Shown: one piece after another, positions 43,801 to 55,200 of the stretch
Numbering within the stretch: the first letter of the stretch is position 1
Layout of the letters: each line of letters begins with the position of its first letter
DNA from: Panaeolus papilionaceus
Taxonomy: Eukaryota; Basidiomycota; Agaricomycetes; Agaricales
DNA length: 64,000 nt
Assembly: GCA_015501605.1 (NCBI GenBank)
Contig: JADNRZ010000003.1
Location: 1,178,001-1,242,000, forward strand
Direction: 5' to 3'
Notes under the pieces: generated by a model
Seen by the model: the letters and a program-made list of their open reading frames with translations, nothing else
Told to the model about the DNA's origin: nothing
Database searches by the model: none
Made by a program: the position numbers and the translations under genes

Positions 43801-46800
43801 AATAGGTAGTGCTGTCATAAGTTTCGTAAGGATAAGTGTAGAGTGCCTATTTATAGTCAATCGTCACCAATAGATTGTCAACCGAACGATGGCGAGCGCA
43901 TAGATAAAATGGGCACAAGGATAAAGATATCCGCTACCGCATACAACCTGAACATTGCTTGATACTAAGTGGATAGCAAAGGATCAGATAAGTATCAAAT
44001 CTTCATCACCCAAATTCAAAATGCTCCAACCCCCACATTCATTCGAACCTCGATCTAACTGAATTGAAGACTGACTGTATGGTGTCACAGGGGCGTCCAA
44101 TCACCGCTGTGCAATAGCAATGCTGTCATCTCCTTATGCACATCTGAGAAGTCAGCATCTTACCCTGAACATCTAAGCCGAAAAACGAGCGACAACTCGA
44201 GAGCTGAGAGGGCTCCCCTCACCGCCAACGTAAGGTAACTCAAAGGTAACCACCTCGTGCACGCAAAACCTTTCAGCCTGAAACGAATAGTGCGGGGTAT
44301 TTGTCGCTCCGAGGCTTCAACTAGGGCCTTTTGAGAGCTAGCAACGCCTCGCCATTAGTTGACAACCTACTTATTCAAGAGTATCTTTCTTGGTTTTTCC
44401 GGGTGCTGAACAACATAGGATATATGAACTCACAGCGAGCGCGCCGAGAGATTCAAGAGGTCAGGCTGTATCATGATAGCCAACCGTTATTATTAGCTTG
44501 ACAGGCCTTTAATTGTATACAACATCTATCGAGCAATGCAACAAAATACCAACAAGGCCCGCCTCCGCCGCATTTCGATAAGTTTAACCAAAGTTTGAGT
44601 AGCTAAGCCGCGTTGGATCCCTTTGAGTGGATACCAGTCAGCACCCCACATCACATGTACCTCGAAAGAGAAAGGCTAAAACTCCAACGTGAGGTATGTA
44701 CTTAGCAGATATCTCACAACTATGTACGCAGCCTCATCACCACAGCGGTTATGATTTGAAAGTAGGATAATAAATGGCATAGTCTATTTCTCATGCACCG
44801 CGCTGAGTGTGATAATCTCAAGATGAGAGAGCAACCCACCGCTGCGCATTCCACTTGAAACCCAGCCCGAATTTCCCATATTGAAAAATCGGCGGTCGAA
44901 ACTGATCAAATAATAACTTTCGCCTTTTTTCTCGCGTCCGCGTCTCGGCCTGCTTTCCCAGATGCAGATAAGTGTGTACTTACGCAAAGTCAAGCAAGTG
45001 GATATGTCCTCTGACCTGAATCCCGGAGAAAGCATGATGATCAATTGGCAACCACGAACCCACAGGGAACGCAGAGATACATATCCACCACCGACGACGA
45101 AGACGGACACTGGGATAAGTTCGAGATTCCTCTCGCGCTCGCTTCGCATCCCGCTTGCTTGCTAAAACCTACTAGGGGTCTGCCAGCGTTCAAGCAACGG
45201 TGATGGACAGTGAGGCCGGGAACGAATCCATCACGTCAAGCTTTCAAGGCTGGGCTTGCCTGGCCAGCCATTTTGAATCTGTCTGCCTATGTATATGCTG
45301 TCAATATTTCGGTTGCGCGATATATGAATGAATGAATATAGAGACTGTGAAATAACAAATCCTATTGAAAACGAACAGCTCTACGCGGGTCCGGCGACCC
45401 AGTGACAGTTCTCGTGAGCGCCAAGTGGCGATAGCATTTGCGAGTGGGCAGTATACTTATTCAGTTTCACCCTGTAGCGTTAACTGGGTCAAGTTGGAAC
45501 CTTAAAAAATGTATGCCGATTTGAAAGGAGTTCATACACAATGCCAGGACTGAGTTGAAGTAGTATTTGCCTAGACTCATCGAAGTTCGACTTAGTATCG
45601 TGAATTCAAGCCAAAAGACAGAACATACCCACATGTTTCGGCGGTGGACTGCAAAGCGAGAAATCGTCATTGTGTCGGACACCGCGTCCACTGGACGTCA
45701 ACCTGACGCATCGTCCCACCTGTCTGCCACCACCGGCTAACCATCCACACGACGCTCACTGGTAATTTAAATCGAGCGCGGCGGCGATGAACGTTACTAA
45801 AAACACCTGTCCAGGGTTAATAAGTAATATTGTTCACGCTGTGGAAGAACCTGAACAGAGTTCAGGTTCGCCTTCTTGATCACGTGGATCTGCCAGCCTT
45901 CACCTCCTAGAGTTTCCGGCTTCCATTCTTCTCTTCACTTCTCGCTCCTCGTCATAGACTCGACGCTCGCTTTATCATAGTCACCTTAATTACATTTATC
46001 TTTTATTTCCCGCCCACCGCCCTTGTGAACCGCCTAATCCTTATCCCTTGCCACAGATCCAACCAGAGTCGTTAGGAGGGGAGAGAGCGATCAGCGAGGG
46101 GGGTTCAGCCATCCTCGCTTTCGTCTCTCGCCCAGGGAAGGGGTCAGCACTCATCTTTGCTGTTCCCTTTCTCCCTCTCCCATTCATACCTACCTAACTT
46201 CTCTGGCGCGATCCCGTGTAGCAAGATCGAAGCTTGAAAGTTGAGATTGCAGTCATTTCGCTGACATTTTCAGTTTTCACGATCAACCAGCGGTGCGGGT
46301 AGTCAAGGTGCTAAATAAAATGAACAAGTAAATTGACAATCAGTACGAGGCGACAGCTAGGCATCTTTTGACTTGGAATGTCAAACTTACATCGTTAGAT
46401 AAGGTGCATATATGCCTCTGAAAGTACAATCCAAAGTGTAATTGTAGTTAAGAAAAGAAAACTCGCCAGTGTAATTGTCAAGTAATTGTTAACTGGCACA
46501 ATAAGCGTGGAAGAGTGTGGAAGCGCATTGGAAGCTCCGTCGTCGGTAATCATCCGACGCGTCGTATAACGATAGATCTCCATCATCCGCGTCGAGTCGG
46601 ATATTCACTATCACACAATAAGCGGGCAATTGCAACAAGACGGCCTCCTCGTACCCTCCATTCCTCCCTAGTAACCACAAGACAAAAAGCATCTGCTATC
46701 CTCAATCCGATACCCAGCTCCAATATATCATTTAAGGACTCGGATAATCACACCACAAAAGTGCATGTCGCAAATTTCTTTTCTTTTTGGGATAAGTATT

Positions 46801-46839
46801 GTATCTATCAAGAGGGGTTGGTACAATGTACAGGTGATT
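37841..46839. other. Gene desert, about 9 kb
   Basis: I see no gene here. Open frames are at most about 110 codons, in all frames and strands, without matching splice sites or recognisable motifs. No tRNA-like A and B boxes, rRNA or long repeats were found by eye. The stretch 45900-46200 is C/T-rich with G/A-rich patches and could be a promoter or a decayed leader. The sequence could be old, mutated transposon DNA or contain non-coding transcripts; nothing in it decides. Confidence 0.45.
39039..39062. repeat. (CA)12 microsatellite
   Basis: Twelve perfect CA dinucleotides in the gene desert. Confidence 0.95.
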
Positions 46840-47795
46840 TTTAAAACGCGCTTCCGCGTTGGTGAAACGAGGATGGACAACAAAAATGGGGGCGTTGAAG
46901 AAGTAGAAAAGGTGGGGTGAATAAGATATAGAAATAAAAATGTAAGCTATAGTGTACGTCTTTCAAGAAGCTCGAGAGAATGTAATGAATGATGTTTGTG
47001 AATGAACGACATGGGAATGTGCGGAATGATGGGTTTGAAAAGAAAAAATAGAAATGCAGTTTGAACAAGAGACAAGTGAAACGATTGGCAGGTGTAGAAA
47101 TAAATAAAAGTGTTTACACTAATTGTGGACCAAGAAAAGAGAAGTGAATGGGGGATGCTGAGGCTGTGTTTTCTAAACGCGGCCGCAGACAAAACGAATG
47201 GGAAAATGTAATGAGAAAAATCAAAGAGAATAATTGAAATATAGCAGAGCGCCGACAGGCACAGCTCGCTGACACGTATCAACTGCATATGTATTGAGAG
47301 ACATAAAGGAGAGTGGGAGACTAAAAGTCCATGGTTAGAAGCGGTGGAACGAATGAGCGTAAGTCCGATGAGGGAATGTGTTTGAATAAGTAGTACAGGA
47401 TTTGCAGACTTGGAATGAATGATGGATGTCTTCTGCGATGAAGAAACAGTCGTTTTATGGCTATGGAGCCAGTCATGATCGACGCCGGGCGTGGCATGAG
47501 TCGGTTGAAAGGATGCGTTTGGGGAGGGTGGATAAATTAGAGTGTTCGAAAGCAGGATAGGGAACATAAAGGGAAGGAAAGCAGGGAAGATGGTACAAGA
47601 TTGATTTGATGAGAAACAGAGGCGTGAGGGTCAAGAGATGGAGAGGTGATGAACGAGGAATTAAATTAGATATATGGTGATGTTGATGATGGGAAGTTAA
47701 GGAATAATGTATAGCACAAGAAACAAGGGAGAGCAGGACTCGAGAGAGAGGGTGCGATGATTATGAGGAAAACAAGGGAAAGCGAAATGAAGGAA
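46840..47795 (-). other. Purine/pyrimidine-skewed tract, probable long 3' UTR
   Basis: The + strand is dominated by G and A (GAATGAATG-like repeats, GAAAAATAG), so the minus-strand transcript of the gene at 47796 would have a pyrimidine-rich 3' UTR of up to about 900 bases. A minus-strand open frame of 206 codons (47567-46947) is a by-product of this skew: its product is mostly Ser, His, Leu, Ile and Phe without domain-like pattern. Confidence 0.4.
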
Positions 47796-49085
47796 TCAGA
47801 CTACGTTGGCAACCTCGATGAAGCTGCGCCAGCTCCAACTCGCGCTGGATCGAGCACCGGACGAGCCTGACTCCTTTGATTTGACAGAAGAAGATCGGTC
47901 ATCATCAGCGTGGAGGTCGATGAAACTCTTGAGAGGGAACCAATCCTTGCTTGCGCGTTTGACTGTGCGTTGACGTTTCACAGTGGAGGGTTGTGGTTTA
48001 AGGCCCGCATTTGAAGGAGATAAACTCCTCCTTGGAGGTTGAGGTGCTGAGCGTGTGGCCTCGAGATAACCTGGTGATTGAAGGGGAAGAACTACATCTT
48101 CCGGCTCCAAGATGGGGTCGAGCATGAATTTGGAGGGCGAGGGAAAGTCATCGAGCTCGATATCGAGGCTGTCGAGGTCCGAATCTTCATCGTCTTCATC
48201 GTCACCATGGGCTTCGATGTCTTCCTCTTCGATTTGGAACTCGATCTCGTCGTCGTCTTCATCGTCGGTCATGCTCATGAAATTGGAACCAAGATAACTG
48301 GGCTTCTTTGGAACGACAGGAGGTGCCGACCTTCCTTCTAACCTTGCGAGTGCTTCCGAGCGATTGAACTTTTTTGCGCGGGTAGAGACAGTTGAAGAAG
48401 TAGCCTTTGTTGCGACTGAGAAACGATTCTTTGAGAGGAGTAGATGTGGGGGTAGACGAGAAGTAGACGATTTAAGAGTGGTGATAGCGAGAGGAGCAGG
48501 AGAGCGAGAAACGTTTAAAGACATAACAGGTAGGGAGAAGTCGATAGCAGGAAGTGCAGGAAGAGATGGAAGTCTTGGAGGAGCCTCTGAAGCAGGAGAT
48601 GCGGCGGCTTGAGGAAGGTCTGGAAGGTTGATCGAAGGAGCTGGTTTAGGTGAAGGAATTGTCCTCAAAGAATCCCTTGAAAACCTCATTCTCAGAGGTG
48701 CTGAAGCGACAGTAACAGGAGTACTAGGCCTTGATTGCTGCACAGTTGGCAATGTAGCTTTTGGTCGTCTAAAATAAAATAAGGGAAAAAATTCGAAAAA
48801 ATATAATGAAAAAAGGACATACGGAAAGATGTAAGCTTGTAATGTTGGATTTCTCCTCAAACTAGCAGAACGCATTGATTGCGACTCTGCAAGGTCCAAT
48901 GAAAGAAAAGAGCGCATTGTATCTTCATGACCAGTGTAATAGAAAGCAGAACTACGACTCGAGTTCTCTGCTGTTGTGTTTGGGAGACTGCCTCTGCGAA
49001 TTGGTGGAATAACAATGGACTCTGCAGCTGTGGACATGAGTCCTGAAGTGAAGAAGGGAGAGTAGGGAGAGCCCGACGCGAACAT
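47796..49085 (-). CDS. Low-complexity Ser/Pro-rich protein with acidic tract, 411 aa
   Basis: Exons are 49085-48823 and 48768-47796, joined over a 54-nt intron (GTATGT...TTTTAG) that would otherwise translate to an implausible Phe/Tyr/Leu run. The product is disordered: Ser-rich N-terminus, Pro-rich middle (SLPALPAIDFSLPVMSLNV), then a strongly acidic segment (TDDEDDDEIEFQIEEEDIEA and on to about 30 more residues rich in Asp and Glu), then a basic Ser/Arg tail with WFPLKSFIDLH and the end SWSWRSFIEVANVV. The two short hydrophobic motifs (PLKSFIDL, WRSFIEVA) may be binding motifs. There is no known domain. It is the only gene in about 22 kb. Confidence 0.75.
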   Translation of the reverse strand: MFASGSPYSPFFTSGLMSTAAESIVIPPIRRGSLPNTTAENSSRSSAFYYTGHEDTMRSFLSLDLAESQSMRSASLRRNPTLQAYIFPYVLFSLYFFEFFPLFYFRRPKATLPTVQQSRPSTPVTVASAPLRMRFSRDSLRTIPSPKPAPSINLPDLPQAAASPASEAPPRLPSLPALPAIDFSLPVMSLNVSRSPAPLAITTLKSSTSRLPPHLLLSKNRFSVATKATSSTVSTRAKKFNRSEALARLEGRSAPPVVPKKPSYLGSNFMSMTDDEDDDEIEFQIEEEDIEAHGDDEDDEDSDLDSLDIELDDFPSPSKFMLDPILEPEDVVLPLQSPGYLEATRSAPQPPRRSLSPSNAGLKPQPSTVKRQRTVKRASKDWFPLKSFIDLHADDDRSSSVKSKESGSSGARSSASWSWRSFIEVANVV

Positions 49086-49190
49086 GGTGAAGAGGGTGAG
49101 TTGAAGTCAAACCATTCGAAGACAGAAAGTTGGTCGTTTTATATAACTAACCCGAATCGCAGATCTGTCATTTCACTAAATCTCAGATCT

Positions 49191-49260
49191 TAATTAATTA
49201 ATTATATTATTTATTTATTTTTCAACTCTGGATATTATTTATTTATTTATTTTAATTATT
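49191..49260. repeat. A/T-rich simple repeat (TTAT/TTAA type)
   Basis: Imperfect repeats of TTAATTAA, then TTATTTAT, lie about 110 bases upstream of the 47.8-kb gene's start. Strand composition changes here: G/A-rich on the left, C/T-rich on the right. Confidence 0.7.
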
Positions 49261-52200
49261 CACTCTCTCCCTCTGTATCGGCAACTAGACCCCAAGATGA
49301 ATCACAATTCCTTTTGTTGTCTGACTACTTACTTGACCTTCAACAGTCCGTCGACCACATGTCGGATGAAAGGTGGATTTGCTAGTACATCTCCCCTGGG
49401 GGCGTCGGAGCCTTGCTGTCTACAGTTGACTACGACAGACAGCTCAGGCAACATACATTCATTTGTCAGTCCTTTCCAGTCGGTCTTTCTCAATCTCTGC
49501 ATCTTCGCCAATGCTCCCGTGCTTTTCAATCTCTTTCATCTCAGCGTGCTATTTTCACTGATTTGCATACACATCAGCATGGTTTTATGTCGACTTTTGC
49601 TTTATCAACATCAATTTATCTTTGTCATTTCACAAATTCACGTTTTCATATACTCTTTGTCTGATACACCAAGCGCCCTTTGTTGCAGTCAAACGCCCAC
49701 TTTCGTCTTTTACCGATATAGCCGCTTCTGCACCTCCTTTGTTCTCCAATCAACCAAGGAACAATCCCTGCAATCATGCCCTGCTGCGCTCCCACTACCC
49801 TCATCTCGCCCACATTACAAATCCACACACATTAATCAACTACTCCGGCTACTTAATCCTCATGCCCTGCAGCAATCTTGCTTTCAGCCTGTTTGAGACC
49901 TCCGAACCTCTTCTCTAATTAATATTGCGTGCTGGGGAACATGCATATCTGAGAATCAGAACTCGAAACTGGCTCTAGGAATTTCTATCTCTCCTGCCGA
50001 GCTACTCGCTTTCCACTAACCCAAACCATTACCGAAACTGAGACATCTGTAGTCCCCCCCTCGTGGCCTTTCGTCTTCACATCGCCCCGTAATCCGATCT
50101 TCTTGAATGCTTGACGACTTACTTTATGTCTCTCAAAAGGCGCTCCTTGCCTGCTATGGTCAAGCGCCATAGGTAACTAGGTGTGCCTTGCGCCAATTCC
50201 CGAACACTTCTTTGATCTTTCACATTTCACTTGAATCACATTCAAGAGTCATCTCATTGCGCGGCGCGTCGTCTGCCTTTGATATCCGTAACCCGTATCA
50301 CCTTACCGTGTGTCTTACATACATGCATATTGTTTCAAACAGTTACTTAACTGCAAGTCGTGATTATCTACCCTGCCGACACAAGACATCATCAATATGT
50401 CTTCTACACCGCGGACACGAGAAAGCCGAAATTGCTACATGCATTGTGGAAAACAACTAGCCGCCGTATCATACCCTTGATTGATATTCCACAGCGCAAA
50501 CTTGTTGGTTTCCTTCCTACGCGTTGCCACCGTCCATGCACGGATTTCATCACCTTCACACCTCAGTTGAACACCTCGACCCTTCAAGGTCTGAATAGCA
50601 AGTGCTCGCATCACTGCACCCCGTTTGACCGCCTGTGCAGCTGGTGAGCAACAACTAAGTGTTTGATGATATACACTAACATTTAAGTATGTTATCTATC
50701 GAGGGCCTTATACTGATTTATCTTTCAGGGCTCAGGTTAAGCTTCACCCATCATGGCGAGCACTGCAGAACCTGATATTGCGCTGCTATGAAACAGTATC
50801 ATTGGACTTGATTCAGATATTTGCGGCCATGATTTCCTCCATCACTATATGCCAGTCGATGTCCAATTATTCTTCCTATTTCTGGCGCATCCGGTGCGTC
50901 TAATTGTGTTGTAACTGGGAAACAACACCCTTTCCAAGAGATCTGCACTATAACAAGCAAATATTTCATTCTAGCAACTCCTAACTGCCCCGGCCTTCGA
51001 GCCCCACGTCCATTCATCTTCAAGTTAACCCGCGTTTTAATTAAAGCACCCCAAGGCTAGGACCATTGAGACCTCTGCGATGAAGCATCATCGTCTTTGA
51101 AATACATCCACTTTAGACACCGGAGCGAGAGAACGGGTGCAATCCAGCGACTTATCAAGCCTCCCTGTGTCGCCTAGCACCTTCCGTCGTCCCTGGCGCA
51201 CCATTTAGCGTCGTGTGCATAGTCGGTCAGGGTCGAATGTCCATTGTTCTCCACATTTCCAATGATTTCGATATTCTCAGTGGAGGTCAATTTCTACTTA
51301 TCCTTTCATTGCACCTAGTAAACTTGAAAGCCGTTCATCAGTACATCAAACTCGGTGTGAAAATCTTGATGTATTTTCAGCGGATTGTCAAGAATCGTTG
51401 CATTGCCCTTGTGCTAAAACTGGCAAAACTTGGGGGGTTCGCAATCAATCACGGCCGTTTTGTCTTTTTTATTTGAGTATTTTAAAATTTGGTGGGTGGC
51501 GAGTTGAAGTGCGAAGGGCTTGAGAACAGAACGTGAAATTGATTTAAGCAGCGGATGTTTTATGTCTGTTTCGCACTGCCAAACGCCTCGAGGACAAATT
51601 TGATGTCGGCGAATGTCTTTGCCGTTGAATCCAGGCGCGAGAAAGCCAGACAGCGCTCGAGGCTTGTTCAACCTATTTACCAGTTAAAAACGCCTGTGTC
51701 CTGAATTAACTAAATTGCCCGCTGTATTTCCCCGCGCGTACACCACAATGGCTGGGGACGCGAAGCTATGCAACCCCATAATAATCATCACCAATGCGTC
51801 TGTTAGGCAAGTAATCGACGTTGAAAAATTCAGCTTGTCTACTGAAAAAGTCTCTAACCACTTAAGCAGTGTTGCGAGACTGTGAACCTATAGCATAACT
51901 GACAATGACGCCAGCAATGACCACGACATATTCAATATCTGGCAATGCTCAAAACCGTCAAGTGGTTAATTTAACTCCATTTACAGGAAGTCTCTATCCT
52001 AATGCCGTTATGATAGTGTCTGATTACCGGCCCAAATCGTGGTGCATCACAACAGCAGACGAAAAAGAGACCCCTTAGCCGCCTAATGAAGAGAATGACG
52101 CACGGGTGGAGCCGTCAAGACCGCCTTCGAAAGGGGGGCGCATCCTGATGACCTGGCGCGTGCTGTAACGCTTCTGCTAAGCACATATCGCACGGTAATG

Positions 52201-55200
52201 TAAAATCCCTGAGTAATCCTCTCCAAGTGTGCGACGCGTTCCCTGCTTCCTTACCAGTCCAAGACCCCAAGCGGCGACCTACCAGGATAACCTGATCTCA
52301 TCCAGAGAAATGCCCTCGGGGTCTATAACATTAAAACCGTCCCTGTAGGTCTGTCGCGAATTCAAGCCTCTTCTGAACGGCATCTTATGCGATGAATTAT
52401 CTCATCACGACTCATGTTGCCTCGAATGGGATATTTCTCATTAAGGTCTCGCTTTGCGTGTGATACAGTCCCTCGAATCATACATGTGTCTGAGGCGTTC
52501 TGACTCGTGCTGTCGATGAAAGTCTTGCGAGTCTGTGAGAGCATCCGCAGATTGACAAGCCCTTCTGTGAAATCGCCACGGATATGAGGGCCGAAATGAA
52601 TATTCTAATCTGCAATGCGGTGCATATATGGGGTGCAGGAATGAGGTTAAGTTGGTTAACCTTGGGTACTCTGCATCGTGTCGGATAAGTCTCTCGCATG
52701 GAAAAGTTGGAAGATGATAACCAATCTATCTAATTAGATAACCCCTCAAAGTGTATCGAGTCAGTATACCCCCAAGATAAGATAACATAATGAATTTTCT
52801 CCCTCTGCATAACAGACCTTACCAACGACACTCCAAACGCTCCAGCTATTTTCAATGATCACCGCTTCCTCGTATGGGCAAGTTTTTGACGAGGGAGCAA
52901 CATCCTCTCAACCCTCCACACCTTCCTCCACCTTGCTCCATCACGACAGAAAAACACGACTGGGAAATGCTCGTGTGTGTTCGATTGGTGCAGTATCATG
53001 TCATTTTTCACCTCGGATGTCAGTGCACAACATGAGCAGAGCCGCTTCTAAATTTTAATCAACACGCACTAGAGCGTGCCTCGTGCCAGAATCATACACC
53101 TTCGCGTACATTGTGTTCATCCATATTTCCGTCATAGCCGGTTTCGTTGCTCGCATATTGGTTAGTTACAAGGCCCCATAGGTATAGTAAACCCTCTTTT
53201 ATTAAGGCCCGGTTTCAGGTGTTAGCACTATTAGAAACGTTTCCAACAATACAAGCCTCATGCCTTTGAAATGGTGATGAGTCTTTCAATTGATTCAGGC
53301 ATAGATAAGCCACCATCATCTCGAGTTATCGGCAAACTTGGGAAAGAACACTCACCTGGGAACATGCAAGGGGAATAATATGATAAGCCGGGGAACGTTC
53401 TCATGCCGGAGAAGAAACACTGCATGGTGAAGAAGGGTAAAAGAACATTGGGACGGGTATAATTCGTGCTTACCGCGGTACATAAGGCCTCGTTGTAAGC
53501 ACGTTTTTATGGGCGCATCAAAGTGGGTGGAGATTCGATGGCTATCGAATTATTTTGGTCTCTAAGTATATTTACACAAGGACTTGGAACTGCGAAGGGT
53601 ATATGGGGCAACTGTACATAGTGAAAGCTGGAATCAAGTAGCGTGTAGTTGTGAGTCGAAATTGATATCTATTGAAATCCATGTCGGTGATCAAATATGC
53701 CCGGTTTAACCTGTTCAAGCCTTCGAAGGAATACATATGCCTATACTCATTGACTCTCGAGTCTGTATTTCTAGCACTGGAGTGGGCTGCGGGTACTTAT
53801 TCAGACCGCACACACTTATACCCACCATGATTCATTTCGATTTATTATCAGAGTGGTCTCATTAAGTGACCCTGATATTCCTCAAGGAGTTTAACATGAC
53901 GAGACATCGACACCGTGGTCGGAGAATTATGTACCGACACGATGCATTAGCAGAATGGCAACTCCACGCGACTGCTCATGCGCTCATGTTGTTAAGTGGC
54001 CGAAAGCGATGGTTAGCGGCCCATGTCAGCGCTTCAGAACTGCCACTGTGTCATAAAATTCATACCTCAACTCAATTCTGAATTCACTTCCTGAATGTAG
54101 GTTCAAACATGTCAACTACGCGAAGGTATACTCACAAGTGAATCTGACTGACACTGCCACTCAATGGTGGTCATAATAATGATACGCGTGCAGGACCAAC
54201 ACCGCTAAACGGCGCAACAGCCAAAAAAAAAGGTAATAGCCTGGGGCAATATCGGAGCAGAAAGGCGTTGAAAGCGCAAAGGCCGATCACCACAAGCTTT
54301 TGAACTCTGGGTTGGTCCATGTCTCTGGTAATCCAATCCGCGGTGTTTTTGGTTGCTAGCTCAATGTCATATTTCCGTCGAAATGAGAAAAAATTGGAAC
54401 AACCAATAATGCCAACCCCATTGACTTCTTCAATACCGACAGGATATGTAGCTACCTCGAAGCGCTGGTGCTTACCAACATGTCCATCTGCTGACTATAA
54501 GTGGTTAATCACCTAAACATGCGTCGTCATCGTATTCGTCATCGCGTCAGGGAGCATCGTGTTTTCGTGCCAACCCACCAAACCTAATGCTAACCACAGC
54601 CAAACCTTAATTTACTATCCACTTATTTTTGTCCAATTCTCATTGGCTGAATGACCAAGGCACGCCCCCATGTTATCTCCATGTTTCGTTGTTATGGTTG
54701 GCGAACACGTCGTGCATTATGTAATGTGGCTGCGAGTAAGACCCGGTCAGGGACTCAGGGACGACTGACATGAATGGCAATCTATTCCCTTTATATCCAT
54801 TTATTTAGGCCTCCAGACCGATGATGCACCGTGCACGATGGTCACAACTTGCTTTTCTATGTTAATTAAACCGTTCCAATGTCGTTCGATTGACTGCGCT
54901 GCCAGAAAGCTTGAATTTTGAACAGCAACAATTGGCAAATTCTGACTTTCTGCTGAATTTTCGCAGCCCGACCAGGAACCTCAAAGTAAACCACGCTAGC
55001 GCGAGACGCTCGGATCAACACCATCAACCCGAAATGAACAAAATAAATTTGAGAGCAAATTTCGAACGGGGTGGTTCGTAATTTCAGGAAGGGCCGTTTC
55101 AATACTTCGATCGTGGTTGGCTTGACAAAGCAATAAAAAAAACTCAACCCATAGCAGGGTTCTGAAACGTGGCGGCGAATATTTTTGACTGACTTTAAGT

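Noticed and set aside
46947..47567. 206-codon minus-strand open frame
   Set aside because: Explained by strong strand skew of a likely 3' UTR; the product is mostly Ser, His, Leu, Ile and Phe with no domain-like order.
49297..49896. 199-codon plus-strand open frame starting with ATG
   Set aside because: Also in a skewed C/T-rich tract; no recognisable domain and no codon-bias pattern like that of the real genes.
52855..53058. Exon-like 67-codon frame (MITASSYGQVFDEG...)
   Set aside because: Plausible codons but isolated: no second exon in phase, no family, and it lies in the desert.
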